From Thermoguttaceae bacterium (GTDB taxonomy: Bacteria > Planctomycetota > Planctomycetia > Pirellulales > Thermoguttaceae), in NCBI GenBank assembly GCA_017937485.1, contig JAGBDN010000069.1:50023-114022 (forward strand): DNA of 64,000 nucleotides. The letters are read 5' to 3'. Under the pieces are notes generated by a model. That model was not told the origin of the DNA. It worked only from the letters and a program-made list of their open reading frames with translations, and did no database searches. Shown here in pieces: positions 36,701 to 43,731 of this stretch (positions are counted from its first letter, which is position 1; every line of letters begins with the position of its first letter). A program made the position numbers and the translations under genes.

Positions 36701-37572
36701 TCTTGAAGCGGGGCGGCGAGGAGCAGTTGCGAGTTGACGGAGGCGGGGAACGTCGCGACGAGGCGTTGTTCGTCGAGTCCGAGCGTTTCGACGGCGAAAC
36801 AGAGTTGAAGTTTCAGCTCGTATTGGCGGGCTCGACGGCGCGACGCGGAATCGTCGTTCCGTCGTCGGGCGTTCGGTTCGTCGTCGGGCGCGGCGGTTCG
36901 TTCTTCCCGCGGCGGGCGAACGAGCGCGACGTAAGCGCCGGTTTCGCCGTCGACGTCGAGTTCGCATTGGGAGCCTTCGGGCCCTTCGAACGCGAAACCG
37001 TCTTTAAGCCGGGAGGACGCGGAGCCGTCGTCGTTCGAAGCCGGGATGTAAACGCCTTCTTGCAAGCCGAGCGGAACGCGGACGAGTTCGTCGCCGAAAA
37101 CTTGAACGGTAAAGACGACGTCGAGGCGCGCGACGCCTTCTTTAACGTCGCCGAACGCGTTAATTTTTTGAATCGAATACGGCGTTTGTTCGACGCGTTC
37201 GTCGTCGCCGTCGATCGTCCGCATCACTTCTTCGAGCGACCAGTTGGGGAGCGGGACGCGCCAAGAGCCGTTTTCTTCGGAGAGCCAAAAAGTCGGTTTT
37301 TCGCGAAGATTCGTCGTTCGACGGACGAACGGCGCCGCGGCGTTCGCGTCGGGGGCGGGAGACGGCGAAGCGTCGGCGACGGGTTCGTCGGTCGGCGTTT
37401 CCGGCGAAGAAGGCGCGGGAACGTCGGCGGGCGCGTCGGGCGTCGACGGAGTCTGCGCCGTCGTCGAAGCGACGAGGCAAACGAAAAAAAGCGCAAACTC
37501 CGTCGCGATTCGGGCGAATCGCGAACGACGGAGAACCGATTGCGTCGGAAGGGCGAGCGTTCGTTTAATCAC
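33730..37572 (-). CDS. Large exported membrane-anchored protein, paralogue-like to the giant next door
   Basis: A 1280-residue protein with a signal peptide or anchor at about residues 23-40 (ATEFALFFVCLVAST), a Pro/Asp/Ala-rich stretch to about 80, then a long beta-rich periplasmic region, and C-terminal spans at about 1180-1240 (ALLILLGGGAALATGLGLLYF, ALFLFALTTTALVAL, TTVFGVVLTLAAALLAKFFG) with a basic cytoplasmic tail. An early motif (WRVPLPNWSLEEVMRTID) corresponds in position and pattern to KYYPIRVETFDDWLRATSE and YYWVPADFYEEIRSTLAE in the two halves of the downstream giant, so all three are probably related. The next gene starts 178 bases further on, so they may be co-transcribed. The function is unknown; a cell-envelope structural or assembly role is inferred. 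Confidence 0.75.
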   Translation of the reverse strand: MIKRTLALPTQSVLRRSRFARIATEFALFFVCLVASTTAQTPSTPDAPADVPAPSSPETPTDEPVADASPSPAPDANAAAPFVRRTTNLREKPTFWLSEENGSWRVPLPNWSLEEVMRTIDGDDERVEQTPYSIQKINAFGDVKEGVARLDVVFTVQVFGDELVRVPLGLQEGVYIPASNDDGSASSRLKDGFAFEGPEGSQCELDVDGETGAYVALVRPPREERTAAPDDEPNARRRNDDSASRRRARQYELKLQLCFAVETLGLDEQRLVATFPASVNSQLLLAAPLQDAKFKSVKGAIQGAATPMDESTTNLTLHGLGRGAETTDVVWRKSKSTAEQNVVVYQVEDATIDVRLDARETVCEATLPVRVFGGETDAFKVRLPVGASLVKDEVFATDADGAAFEIRDLVLTGDASTSDAPAPTNVDSPDAATDASAVDERPQTLEIKLAQKTNSAILKIKTRTPTPESAPGVDGGSANVETGVREISGFELEGAQKQRGRVKITKTEGLDFNVAPLFGARVDVENAATLEENEEIYLFSAQPFALNAQPFVRRVVVNVKPEYQVVVDEKDATLRAKFQYSIYGAKISEFKVNLRDWEFAGLASDGLVDVLNIEFNETTGETTFPLITPTDGVVEFELNAGRELDAAEDGAFAFSFPTPSASWIEPSTVVVAPVDAVELTPTLESCVDLTPKPLRALAPSLELPQLQQAPLVYQTRRRADAANDAPPLFAARAKKQEQKIEIESKTDVFIDENGAQRVEQRFVYRVEREPLDSISLVSHALGGKAAPNLKILVDGKAVPPQNLTVESVDETQTRRRVSLADAPKIGSCVVSLQYEGETLEFDADSTRRVTVNLAQPEDGALLSNELTLYAPPSVVLEYVENPKRFWRLEESGRSADGRSTFQRFSSATQEFGATFGGFLNAKDNFGSVIVDRAWLQTWLSDDARVDRVAYRLSGRRDRLAIRLPDGVRQDRVAVSLDGVPFANVADAKNGLFADAKTLVVPIAESARAREYVLEISYVVQASATDATSSNAFSSKPNANRLEARFPRFVRLPNVDAQDGPSGDAASRDLTDDSVWVRRAYWQILTPFNRHIVVDPSDWTPEYVLRRDGFLGSYRRVASTSQTELCDWIGVAEREPIPLEVNSYLFSGFGQPESSRLLVLDRALLILLGGGAALATGLGLLYFPFLRSRSALFLFALTTTALVALRPYLAFLFLQTTVFGVVLTLAAALLAKFFGRKEAKTQKIVAGVARSAARETTRRRFFGRGDSPRRADSSRVVGGDR

Positions 37573-38048
37573 TGGGGGCCTCGGCGGAAACGACGGACGG
37601 CGTCGCGTTTGTTCGGGCGTCCGAACGGCGACGCGTTAAAAAACGGCGGGTTTAGGGAAAATAAAACGACTCCGCGGCGTTAATAAACGGGGAAAATAGG
37701 CGAATCTTGACGGAACGCGCGACGACGACCGCGTCGTAAAGTTGACGCCTCTTCTCTATTTTAACCGAAAGACGGCGAAAAGGGAATAAAAAAAAGGTCG
37801 CGAACGCCGATTTTTTGTCGGAGAGTAAGAAGAAAAAATGGAAATAAACGATTATAGCGAAAGCGCGGGACGCGACGCTTGCGGGAAAAAGAGACTCGAA
37901 GGCGCGAGCGGACGCCCAAGAGCCGAAAATAAGAGAAAACGCGGAAAGAAAAGAACGAGGAAAGGCGACCGAAAGCGAAAATAACGCGACGCCGAGAGAA
38001 CGGAACGTCGCGTTTTGCGTCGAACGAGCGTGCGAACGGCAAGAAGCG
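37573..38048 (-). other. Intergenic region upstream of the giant-protein cluster
   Basis: No gene is supported. On the minus strand TATAAT (37856-37851) and a TAAAAT near 37757-37762 are candidate -10 boxes for the cluster, each without a good -35. A 93-codon Arg/Phe-rich ORF here is not credible. Confidence 0.35.
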
Positions 38049-38306
38049 TTAAGCGACGACTTCGACGCCGGTTTCGGCGAGCGAACGTCGCGCGCGGACG
38101 GTCGAAACTTCGAGTTCGTTTTGAATTTCTTCGACGCCTTCGACCGAACGGAGCGACTCTTGCGCCATCTGCTTAAGGAAATACGACGGAACGGCTCCGG
38201 AAAGAACGACGCGACCGGAACAAACGTCCAAGCGCAGCGGCGAATTGCGGATATAAGAACAACGCCCCAACGCGGCGGCGATTTTGCGATTTAACAACGC
38301 GTCCAT
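38049..38306 (-). CDS. Small BON-domain protein
   Basis: An 85-residue protein that is almost entirely one BON domain: LNRKIAAALGRCSYIRNSPL, then DVCSGRVVLSGAVPSYFLKQ and the helix ESLRSVEGVEEIQNELEV. It has no signal peptide, unlike the BON protein at 21550, so it is likely cytoplasmic or uses another route. BON domains bind lipid or small ligands. The start has a GGAG element 8 bases upstream. It is separated from the giant-protein genes by 476 bases. Confidence 0.85.
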   Translation of the reverse strand: MDALLNRKIAAALGRCSYIRNSPLRLDVCSGRVVLSGAVPSYFLKQMAQESLRSVEGVEEIQNELEVSTVRARRSLAETGVEVVA

Positions 38307-38608
38307 AAGACGGCTCCTTTTTTCGTCGAAAGGAATTCGACGACGAACGATAAATGTTTTGGCGAGTGAAAAACGACGAAAGAGCCAAACGGGCCCGCTC
38401 GAACGAACGGCGCGGCGCGGGGAAACGCGCTTCCCGTTTTTCCTTTCTTCGCTAGTTTAACTCAAGAAAACAGGCGCGGCGGCGTCGAGCGTCGATTTTT
38501 CCTAATTTTACCGACGAGCGCGAAAAGAACGGGAATTTTTTAACGTCGAAAAAGGGCGAACCGAAAAAACGACGCGGCGTCCCGGCTAATGGAAAAGGGA
38601 AAAGCGGA
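38307..38608 (-). other. Intergenic region before the direct repeats
   Basis: This stretch lies upstream of the small BON gene and has no gene or clear promoter pair. Its right part (from about 38576) begins the first copy of the imperfect tandem unit described with the 46-bp repeats. Confidence 0.35.
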
Positions 38609-38654
38609 GCGAGAAGCGTCGGCGGCGCCCGACGCGGATTTTTTGCGAATAAGC
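38609..38654 (+). repeat. 46-bp direct repeat, copy 1
   Basis: Identical to 38704-38749. It contains a perfect stem, GCGTCGG and CCGACGC around CGGCGC, followed by GGATTTTTT, so each copy resembles an intrinsic terminator in the plus direction. Flanking sequence also repeats imperfectly (GGCGTCCCGGCT at 38576 and 38655), giving a tandem unit of about 79-95 bp. Confidence 0.85.
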
Positions 38655-38703
38655 GGCGTCCCGGCTTCGCGTCGCGAGAGAAATGAAAAGGGGGAAAGCG
38701 GAG

Positions 38704-38749
38704 GCGAGAAGCGTCGGCGGCGCCCGACGCGGATTTTTTGCGAATAAGC
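38704..38749 (+). repeat. 46-bp direct repeat, copy 2
   Basis: Exact second copy, 95 bases after the first, directly before the large inverted repeat at 38754. No coding function: the ORFs crossing it only echo the repeat. Confidence 0.85.
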
Positions 38750-38753
38750 AAAA

Positions 38754-38813
38754 AAACGGCGCGACGAGCGAAAAAGTCGGGCGTTCGCCAATTTTTCGCT
38801 CGTCGCGCCGTTT
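38754..38813. terminator. 22-bp perfect inverted repeat, terminator of the FHA gene
   Basis: Arms 38754-38775 and 38792-38813 are perfectly complementary (22 bp, ending AAAAA/TTTTT at the loop side and AAA/TTT at the base), loop of 16. On the minus strand it is followed by Ts, 46 bases after the FHA stop codon. The stem is unusually long for an intrinsic terminator. Confidence 0.85.
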
Positions 38814-38858
38814 CGATTGGGAAACGCGACGCGGATTAAGACCGTCGACTAATCGCCG

Positions 38859-39629
38859 TTAACGTCCGCCTTTGAAGAAGTTCTTCAGGAGGTTGGCGGC
38901 GGCGTCGCTGGTGTTCGGCATGCCGCCGGACGCGGGTTTCTTTTCCGGTTCCGGAGCCGCGGCTTCGTTTTCGGACTCTTTAGGCGTGTAAGGCAGGTCG
39001 AGGAAAGAGTCGGCCGCCGTTTGGAGCGTTTGCGTTTCTTCCGGAATATCGTCGTCGTCCCCGAGGAGCCAATCGGCGACGTCGCCGTCGGTTTCGGAAT
39101 CGTCGGCGGTGGGAACGGACGGAAGCGGAGTCGACGGTTTTGGCGCCGGGGCCGGAGCGGGCGTCGGAGCCGGAGCGGGCGCCGGAGCCGGAGCGGGGGC
39201 GGGAGTCGGGGCCGGGGCGGACGCGAGCGGTTGCGCTTGGCGTTGCGTCGCGACGTTGATCGCGTTTTGTTCGACCGTGCGCGAAACGACTTCGGAGATC
39301 GACGAGATTTTCGGTTTCGTTTCCCCTTTGAGCGCGACCGTCAAAACGACCTCGAATTCGAGCGGCCCGATAGCGAGTTGGTCGCCGTTTTTCAATTCTT
39401 GCTCGATCGAAACGCGTTGACCGTTGACGTAAACGCCGTTTTTGCTCCCGAGGTCGCGAACGGCGACGTATCCGTCGTCCGTAAGAATCGCGCAGTGGTA
39501 GCGGCTGATCAATTCGCTGCGCGGTTTTAAGTGGCAGTCGTCCGCGCGACCGATCATAAATTGGGGGATCGAAATTGGAACCGTTTGGCCGGTTCTAGTT
39601 CCTCCGACGACTTTAAGCGCTACTTTCAT
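38859..39629 (-). CDS. FHA-domain protein
   Basis: A 256-residue protein. Residues about 1-95 form a forkhead-associated domain that binds phosphothreonine: FMIGRADDCHL, SRYHCAILTDDG (Ser and His of the binding loop), DLGSKNGVYVNGQRV and the final strand QLAIGPLEFEVVL. A linker follows with a Pro-Ala repeat (APAPTPAPAPAPAP type), then an acidic region with a short conserved-looking piece (VADWLLGDDDDIPEE) and a Gly-rich end. It probably senses Ser/Thr kinase signalling, which planctomycetes have in abundance; no kinase gene is in the window. The ATG at 39629 follows AGGA; a longer in-frame start at 39695 lacks one. It has a long 5' leader of about 330 bases. Confidence 0.9.
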   Translation of the reverse strand: MKVALKVVGGTRTGQTVPISIPQFMIGRADDCHLKPRSELISRYHCAILTDDGYVAVRDLGSKNGVYVNGQRVSIEQELKNGDQLAIGPLEFEVVLTVALKGETKPKISSISEVVSRTVEQNAINVATQRQAQPLASAPAPTPAPAPAPAPAPAPTPAPAPAPKPSTPLPSVPTADDSETDGDVADWLLGDDDDIPEETQTLQTAADSFLDLPYTPKESENEAAAPEPEKKPASGGMPNTSDAAANLLKNFFKGGR

Positions 39630-39969
39630 TGCAATTTTTCCTAAAATAAGTTGACGTTTGGTTTCGTTCGGCGTCTTGGCGACAAGACCGCGCAAGTCGC
39701 GCGTCGCTTAAAATAAACGACGCGGTCGGCGGCGCTCGACGCGAGCGAGGGCGCGTCGAGCGGCGAAACGATAAAAATCGCGACGCCGAGCGAAAAACGC
39801 CCGAATAAATAAATAAGGAATAGCGGGGGAAACGCTCGCGACGTCGCGCAAGGCGACGGGTCGCGTCGAAACAAACGCGCTTTCATAATAACCGACGGAT
39901 TCGCGTTTACGACAAAATGTCGATTAAAACGCGGCGACGCCCCGAGTCGACGCTTGGGACGCAACGTCT

Positions 39970-39998
39970 ATTGTAAGAAATTTTGCCGCGTTTCTCAA
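39970..39998 (-). promoter_or_regulatory. Sigma70-type promoter of the FHA gene
   Basis: Minus strand: TTGAGA (39998-39993), 17-bp spacer, TACAAT (39975-39970). Predicted start near 39963, about 334 bases before the ATG at 39629. Confidence 0.7.
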
Positions 39999-40326
39999 AG
40001 CCTTTTTGACTTTTTTTTCAAATTTTTTTAAAATTTTTATCGTTTTGACGCCGTTTTTGCCGTTTTTAGCATTATTTAACAGCGCTGTGTTTCAAAACGA
40101 TGCAGTTAAAACGCGACAAATGTTAATTTAGGGTATTTGTTTGTTCGCTTTTTCGAGGCGCGATAGAAACGTCGTTTCGTTGAGAAAACGACAAGACGAG
40201 AGAAAATGGGGAAAATGAATAAACGAGAGAAAAAGCGGTTCGGATAAAACGGCGCGTTCGCAAGACGTCGGGCGCGGATATCGAGCGCAAAAAACGTTTT
40301 TTTTGAGAAAAAAGGTAAAAAAGCGT
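39999..40326 (+). other. AT-rich intergenic region between divergent promoters
   Basis: Bases 40000-40135 are rich in T-runs and low in GC compared with the rest of the window. The minus-strand ORFs of 69-121 codons in 40106-40471 are Phe/Arg/Lys-rich by composition and unsupported. No RNA gene was recognised. Confidence 0.4.
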
Positions 40327-40355
40327 TTGCAATTTGACGTTCTTTCAGGTAGAAT
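40327..40355 (+). promoter_or_regulatory. Sigma70-type promoter of the first isomerase gene
   Basis: TTGCAA (40327-40332), 17-bp spacer, TAGAAT (40350-40355); predicted start near 40362, leader of about 84 bases. Confidence 0.7.
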
Positions 40356-40445
40356 GTGAAAAAGGTCGAGAAACGAACGACGAGTCCGTTTCTCGCTCGA
40401 CAAAATAACCTAAGAATATTATTGGCAATTATTCGAGGAGCGATT

Positions 40446-41468
40446 ATGGCCCGACCGATTACGATCTTCACCGCTCAATACGGCGACCTTCCGTCCGAAG
40501 AACTTTTTAAAATGATGTCCGAGATCGGTTACGAAGGTCTCGAACTCGCGTGCGGCGCTTGCGAAAGCGACTCCGACCCGCTTCAAGGCCACTTCGACGT
40601 TCACAAAGCGCTCGACGATCCGGGCTATTGCGACGCGAAAAAAGCGCAACTCGCGAAATACGGGCTCAAATGCTGGGCCGTTTCGAACCACTGCGTCGGC
40701 CAAGGCGTTCTCGACAATATCGATTCCCGCAACTTGACGGTTATCCCGCCGTATTTGCACGGCGACGGAACCGTCGAAAGCGTTCGCGCTCTTTGCGCTC
40801 AAGAAATGATGGACACCGCTCGCGCCGCCGCGAAATTCGGCGTTAAAGTCGTCAACGGTTTCACCGGTTCGAGCATTTGGCAATACCTGTACTCCTTCCC
40901 GCCGGTTCCGGAAAGCTGGATCGAAGACGGTTTCAAACTCTTGAAAGAACGTTGGACGCCGATTTTGGACGTCTTCCAAGAAGTCGGCGTTAAGTTCGCG
41001 CTTGAAGTTCACCCGACCGAAATCGCGTTCGACCTCCACTCGGCGCAACTCGCGTTGGAAGCGCTCGACTACCACCCGGCGTTCGGCTTCAACTTCGACC
41101 CGTCGCACTTGCTGTGGCAAGGCGTCGACCCGGTCAAATTCATCCGCCGCTTCCCGGATCGCATTTTCCACGTCCATATGAAGGACGTCGCGCTCCAACT
41201 CGACGGCGAAAACGGCATTCTCGGCAGCCACATTAAGTTCGGCGATTACCGTCGCGGTTGGGAATTCCGCAGCCTCGGCCACGGGCACGTCAAATTCGAC
41301 GAAATCATTCGCGCGCTCAACGACATTAAATACGAAGGGCCGCTCAGCGTCGAATGGGAAGACCAACGTATGGATCGCGTTTTCGGCGCCACCGAAGCGT
41401 ACGATTTCGTCAAGAAATGCGATTTCCCGCCGAGCGACATCGATTTCGACGGTCAATTCGACAAATAG
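40446..41468 (+). CDS. Xylose isomerase-like TIM-barrel sugar phosphate isomerase/epimerase, paralogue 1
   Basis: A 340-residue protein of the AP endonuclease 2/xylose isomerase-like barrel superfamily. Likely metal ligands are visible: Glu in FALEVHPTEIAF, Asp/His in FNFDPSHLLWQG, His in IFHVHMKD and Glu in LSVEWEDQRMD. Early motifs are GYEGLELACGAC and VSNHCVGQGVL. Members isomerise or epimerise sugars, sugar phosphates or polyols; the substrate is not evident. The ATG at 40446 is used because GAGGAG lies 8 bases upstream; a longer in-frame start at 40356 would overlap the promoter. It has a close paralogue next to it. Codons ending in C (AAC, TTC, CTC) suggest high expression. Confidence 0.88.
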   Translation: MARPITIFTAQYGDLPSEELFKMMSEIGYEGLELACGACESDSDPLQGHFDVHKALDDPGYCDAKKAQLAKYGLKCWAVSNHCVGQGVLDNIDSRNLTVIPPYLHGDGTVESVRALCAQEMMDTARAAAKFGVKVVNGFTGSSIWQYLYSFPPVPESWIEDGFKLLKERWTPILDVFQEVGVKFALEVHPTEIAFDLHSAQLALEALDYHPAFGFNFDPSHLLWQGVDPVKFIRRFPDRIFHVHMKDVALQLDGENGILGSHIKFGDYRRGWEFRSLGHGHVKFDEIIRALNDIKYEGPLSVEWEDQRMDRVFGATEAYDFVKKCDFPPSDIDFDGQFDK

Positions 41469-41514
41469 TCGACAAAGCGGCGCTTAATCGCGTTTGACGC
41501 TTTAACGTCGAGGT

Positions 41515-41555
41515 TTTTCGTCCGAACGATCGTTTGCCGGTCGTTCGGACGAAAA
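41515..41555. terminator. Perfect 15-bp hairpin after isomerase 1
   Basis: TTTTCGTCCGAACGA (41515-41529) pairs with TCGTTCGGACGAAAA (41541-41555), loop of 11. No T-run follows on the plus strand, so it is more likely a 3'-end stabiliser working with the next hairpin. Confidence 0.5.
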
Positions 41556-41562
41556 CGCTTGC

Positions 41563-41628
41563 GACGCGAGTTTATCGGTCGGCGAGTGTGAAAAGCTCGA
41601 GCGATAAACTTAACGCGTCGGGATTTTT
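41563..41628 (+). terminator. Likely terminator of isomerase 1
   Basis: GACGCGAGTTTATCG (41563-41577) pairs with CGATAAACT and CGCGTC (41602-41619) with a three-base bulge, followed by GGGATTTTT. The CGCGTC-GGGATTTTT ending resembles the 46-bp repeats at 38609. Confidence 0.6.
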
Positions 41629-41708
41629 GCGTAAACGCGCGCTCCTCTTAATTTTGCGGCGATAATTGCGACGGCGGTTTTAAAAAATCGTTCGGACGCT
41701 CTTTTTTC

Positions 41709-41737
41709 TTGACTCTGCGTTACAGTTCTGCTATAAT
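41709..41737 (+). promoter_or_regulatory. Strong sigma70 promoter with extended -10, second isomerase gene
   Basis: TTGACT (41709-41714), 17-bp spacer, TATAAT (41732-41737) preceded by TGC, an extended -10. Predicted start near 41744, about 106 bases before the ATG. Confidence 0.9.
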
Positions 41738-41849
41738 CGTTCTTATTGTTTGCGAAGCGGCGCGGCGAAACTTTTATTTTTTATCGTTTTGCGTTGCTTT
41801 TATTAAAAATGCGCGTCTATATTATTATTTGTCGCAAGGAGTTCGAGTA

Positions 41850-43190
41850 ATGAAAGAATTTTATCGCGATTTTATGGAACCCCGTCTGCAAGGTTGGAAT
41901 CCGCCGCTCATTTCGATTATTACGGGCCAATTCGGCGATATTCCGTCCGAAAAGCTCTTCAAAATTATGTCCGAAATCGGCTACGCCGGCCTCGAACTCG
42001 CGTGCGGCGCTTGCGAAAGCGCGGACGACCCGCTCCAATGCCACTTCGACGTGCAGCTTGCGTTGAAAGACGAAGGTTATTGCGCCGCCAAACGCGCTCA
42101 ACTCGAAAAATACGGCCTCGACTGCTACGCCGTTTCGAACCACTGCGTCGGTCAAGGCGTTTTGGACCAAATCGACTCCCGCAACTTAACGGTTATCCCG
42201 CCGCGTCTGCACGGCGACGGTTCGCCGGAAACCGTTTGGAAAAACTGCGCGCAAGAGATGATCGACACGGCTTGGGCCGCCGCGAAATTCGGCGCCAAAG
42301 TCGTTACCGGCTTCACCGGCTCGCCGATTTGGCCGTATCTGTACAGTTTTCCGCCGGTTCCGCAAAGCTGGATCGACGACGGTTTCAAACTCCTCGCCGA
42401 ACGATGGATTCCGATCCTTGACGAGTACCAAAAGGCGGGCGTCAAGTTCGCGCTCGAAGTGCACCCGACCGAGATCGCGTTCGATATTCATTCGGCCCGT
42501 ATGGCGTTGGAAGCGGTCGACTACCACCCGGCGTTCGGCTTTAACTTCGACCCCTCTCACCTCGTTTGGCAGTCCGTCGATCCGATCGAGTTCATTAATG
42601 AATTTTCGGAACGAATTTATCATACGCATATGAAAGACGTCGTCGTGAAAACGGCGAGCGGGCGCAACGGCATTTTGGGCGGGCACCTCCCGTTCGCGGC
42701 GCGCGGTCGCGGTTGGGACTTCGTCTCGGTCGGTCGCGGCGACGTCGACTTCTACGGAATTCGCCGCGCGCTGGAAGAAGCGAAAACCGAATGGTTCAAA
42801 GACGTTTACAAAGCGTTCGCCAACGTCGGCAAAGACGCGCAAGGTTACGACGCCGTTCGCGCCGCGCTCGACAAACTCGCCGATTTCCACTGGGAAAAAG
42901 GCTACCGTTCGATTAAAGATTCCCGCGCGAACACGCCGGCGACCTTCTGGGAAGGCGTCCAACAAGCGATCGCGAATCACGAAGCGAACCCGGGAAACTC
43001 CGCCGCTCGCGCCGCCGTTTCCGACGCGTTGTTCGCTCTCAAACACTCCTTCGAACTTCCGCTTTCGGTCGAATGGGAAGACTCGACGATGTTCCGAATG
43101 GTCGGGGCCGCCGAATCGTTCTCGTTTATCGAAGCGTTGGTCGCGCCGCCGTCCGACGTCGACTTCGACGGTCAATTCAGCAAGGAGTGA
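41850..43190 (+). CDS. Xylose isomerase-like TIM-barrel protein, paralogue 2, with insert
   Basis: A 446-residue close relative of the preceding protein, with the same order of motifs (GYAGLELACGAC, VSNHCVGQGVLD, FALEVHPTEIAF, FNFDPSHLVWQS, IYHTHMKD and LSVEWEDSTM). About 100 extra residues lie near 310-410, after DFYGIRRALEEAK and before the last metal-ligand Glu; the insert is helical with Trp and Phe (TEWFKDVYKAF, LADFHWEKGY, FWEGVQQAI). A 20-residue N-terminal addition is also present. The start at 41850 is fixed by AAGGAG 8 bases upstream. The two genes arose by tandem duplication, and the insert may give a different substrate or assembly. Confidence 0.88.
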   Translation: MKEFYRDFMEPRLQGWNPPLISIITGQFGDIPSEKLFKIMSEIGYAGLELACGACESADDPLQCHFDVQLALKDEGYCAAKRAQLEKYGLDCYAVSNHCVGQGVLDQIDSRNLTVIPPRLHGDGSPETVWKNCAQEMIDTAWAAAKFGAKVVTGFTGSPIWPYLYSFPPVPQSWIDDGFKLLAERWIPILDEYQKAGVKFALEVHPTEIAFDIHSARMALEAVDYHPAFGFNFDPSHLVWQSVDPIEFINEFSERIYHTHMKDVVVKTASGRNGILGGHLPFAARGRGWDFVSVGRGDVDFYGIRRALEEAKTEWFKDVYKAFANVGKDAQGYDAVRAALDKLADFHWEKGYRSIKDSRANTPATFWEGVQQAIANHEANPGNSAARAAVSDALFALKHSFELPLSVEWEDSTMFRMVGAAESFSFIEALVAPPSDVDFDGQFSKE

Positions 43191-43423
43191 GCGCGAAAAC
43201 GCCGGGTCGACCTCCGCGTAGAGACCGTTTCGCCGCTTCGGGTTGATTCCGGCAACATTTAAACGAGCGTTAAGTCGCGGCGATTTTTTTCGAGTCGTCG
43301 CGGCGACGCCAATCGTCGAGCGGGCGTTCGAACTTTTGAGTTCGGGCGTCCGTTTTTCGTTTGAAAAGCGTCGACGCTAAAGTTACTTAAAACTCCTGTT
43401 TTGTCCAAGTTTACAAATAGCGC
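43191..43423 (+). other. Intergenic region after isomerase 2
   Basis: Together with 43454-43731 this is a 540-base gap before the acetate-CoA ligase. I see no gene. A short AGGAGG at about 43586 follows an AT-rich stretch but has no start codon at a usable distance. Confidence 0.35.
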
Positions 43424-43453
43424 TTGACGGCGTTTGGAGCGAATGGATAAAAT
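43424..43453 (+). promoter_or_regulatory. Putative promoter upstream of the acetate-CoA ligase
   Basis: TTGACG (43424-43429), 18-bp spacer, TAAAAT (43448-43453). This would give a leader of about 270 bases. A second AT-rich candidate lies near 43575-43582. Confidence 0.5.
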
Positions 43454-43731
43454 GGGAAAAACGCGCGTTTTGCGGCGGCGGCGAACGGCGTTTTTTTGAA
43501 GAAAGTTTGGGAAAAAAGGGCGAAAGTCGGCGTTTGGTCGCTTCCCAAAAATTTTAAAAGGGGTACGATAGATAATAGTATATAAGGAGGTCGCGCCGAA
43601 CGGTCGACCCGCCCGCTCTCCAGCGGACGTTTCCAGCGCGACGGAGCGACCGAGCGTTTTCGCTTGGCCGCGTTCGACGCGAACGCGCCGTTTTTCCGCC
43701 GCAAGTTTGTCATTATAGAAAGGGCTCTCTA

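Noticed and set aside
39109..39420. Gly/Ala repeat ORF on the plus strand
   Set aside because: It is the complement of the Pro-Ala linker of the FHA protein.
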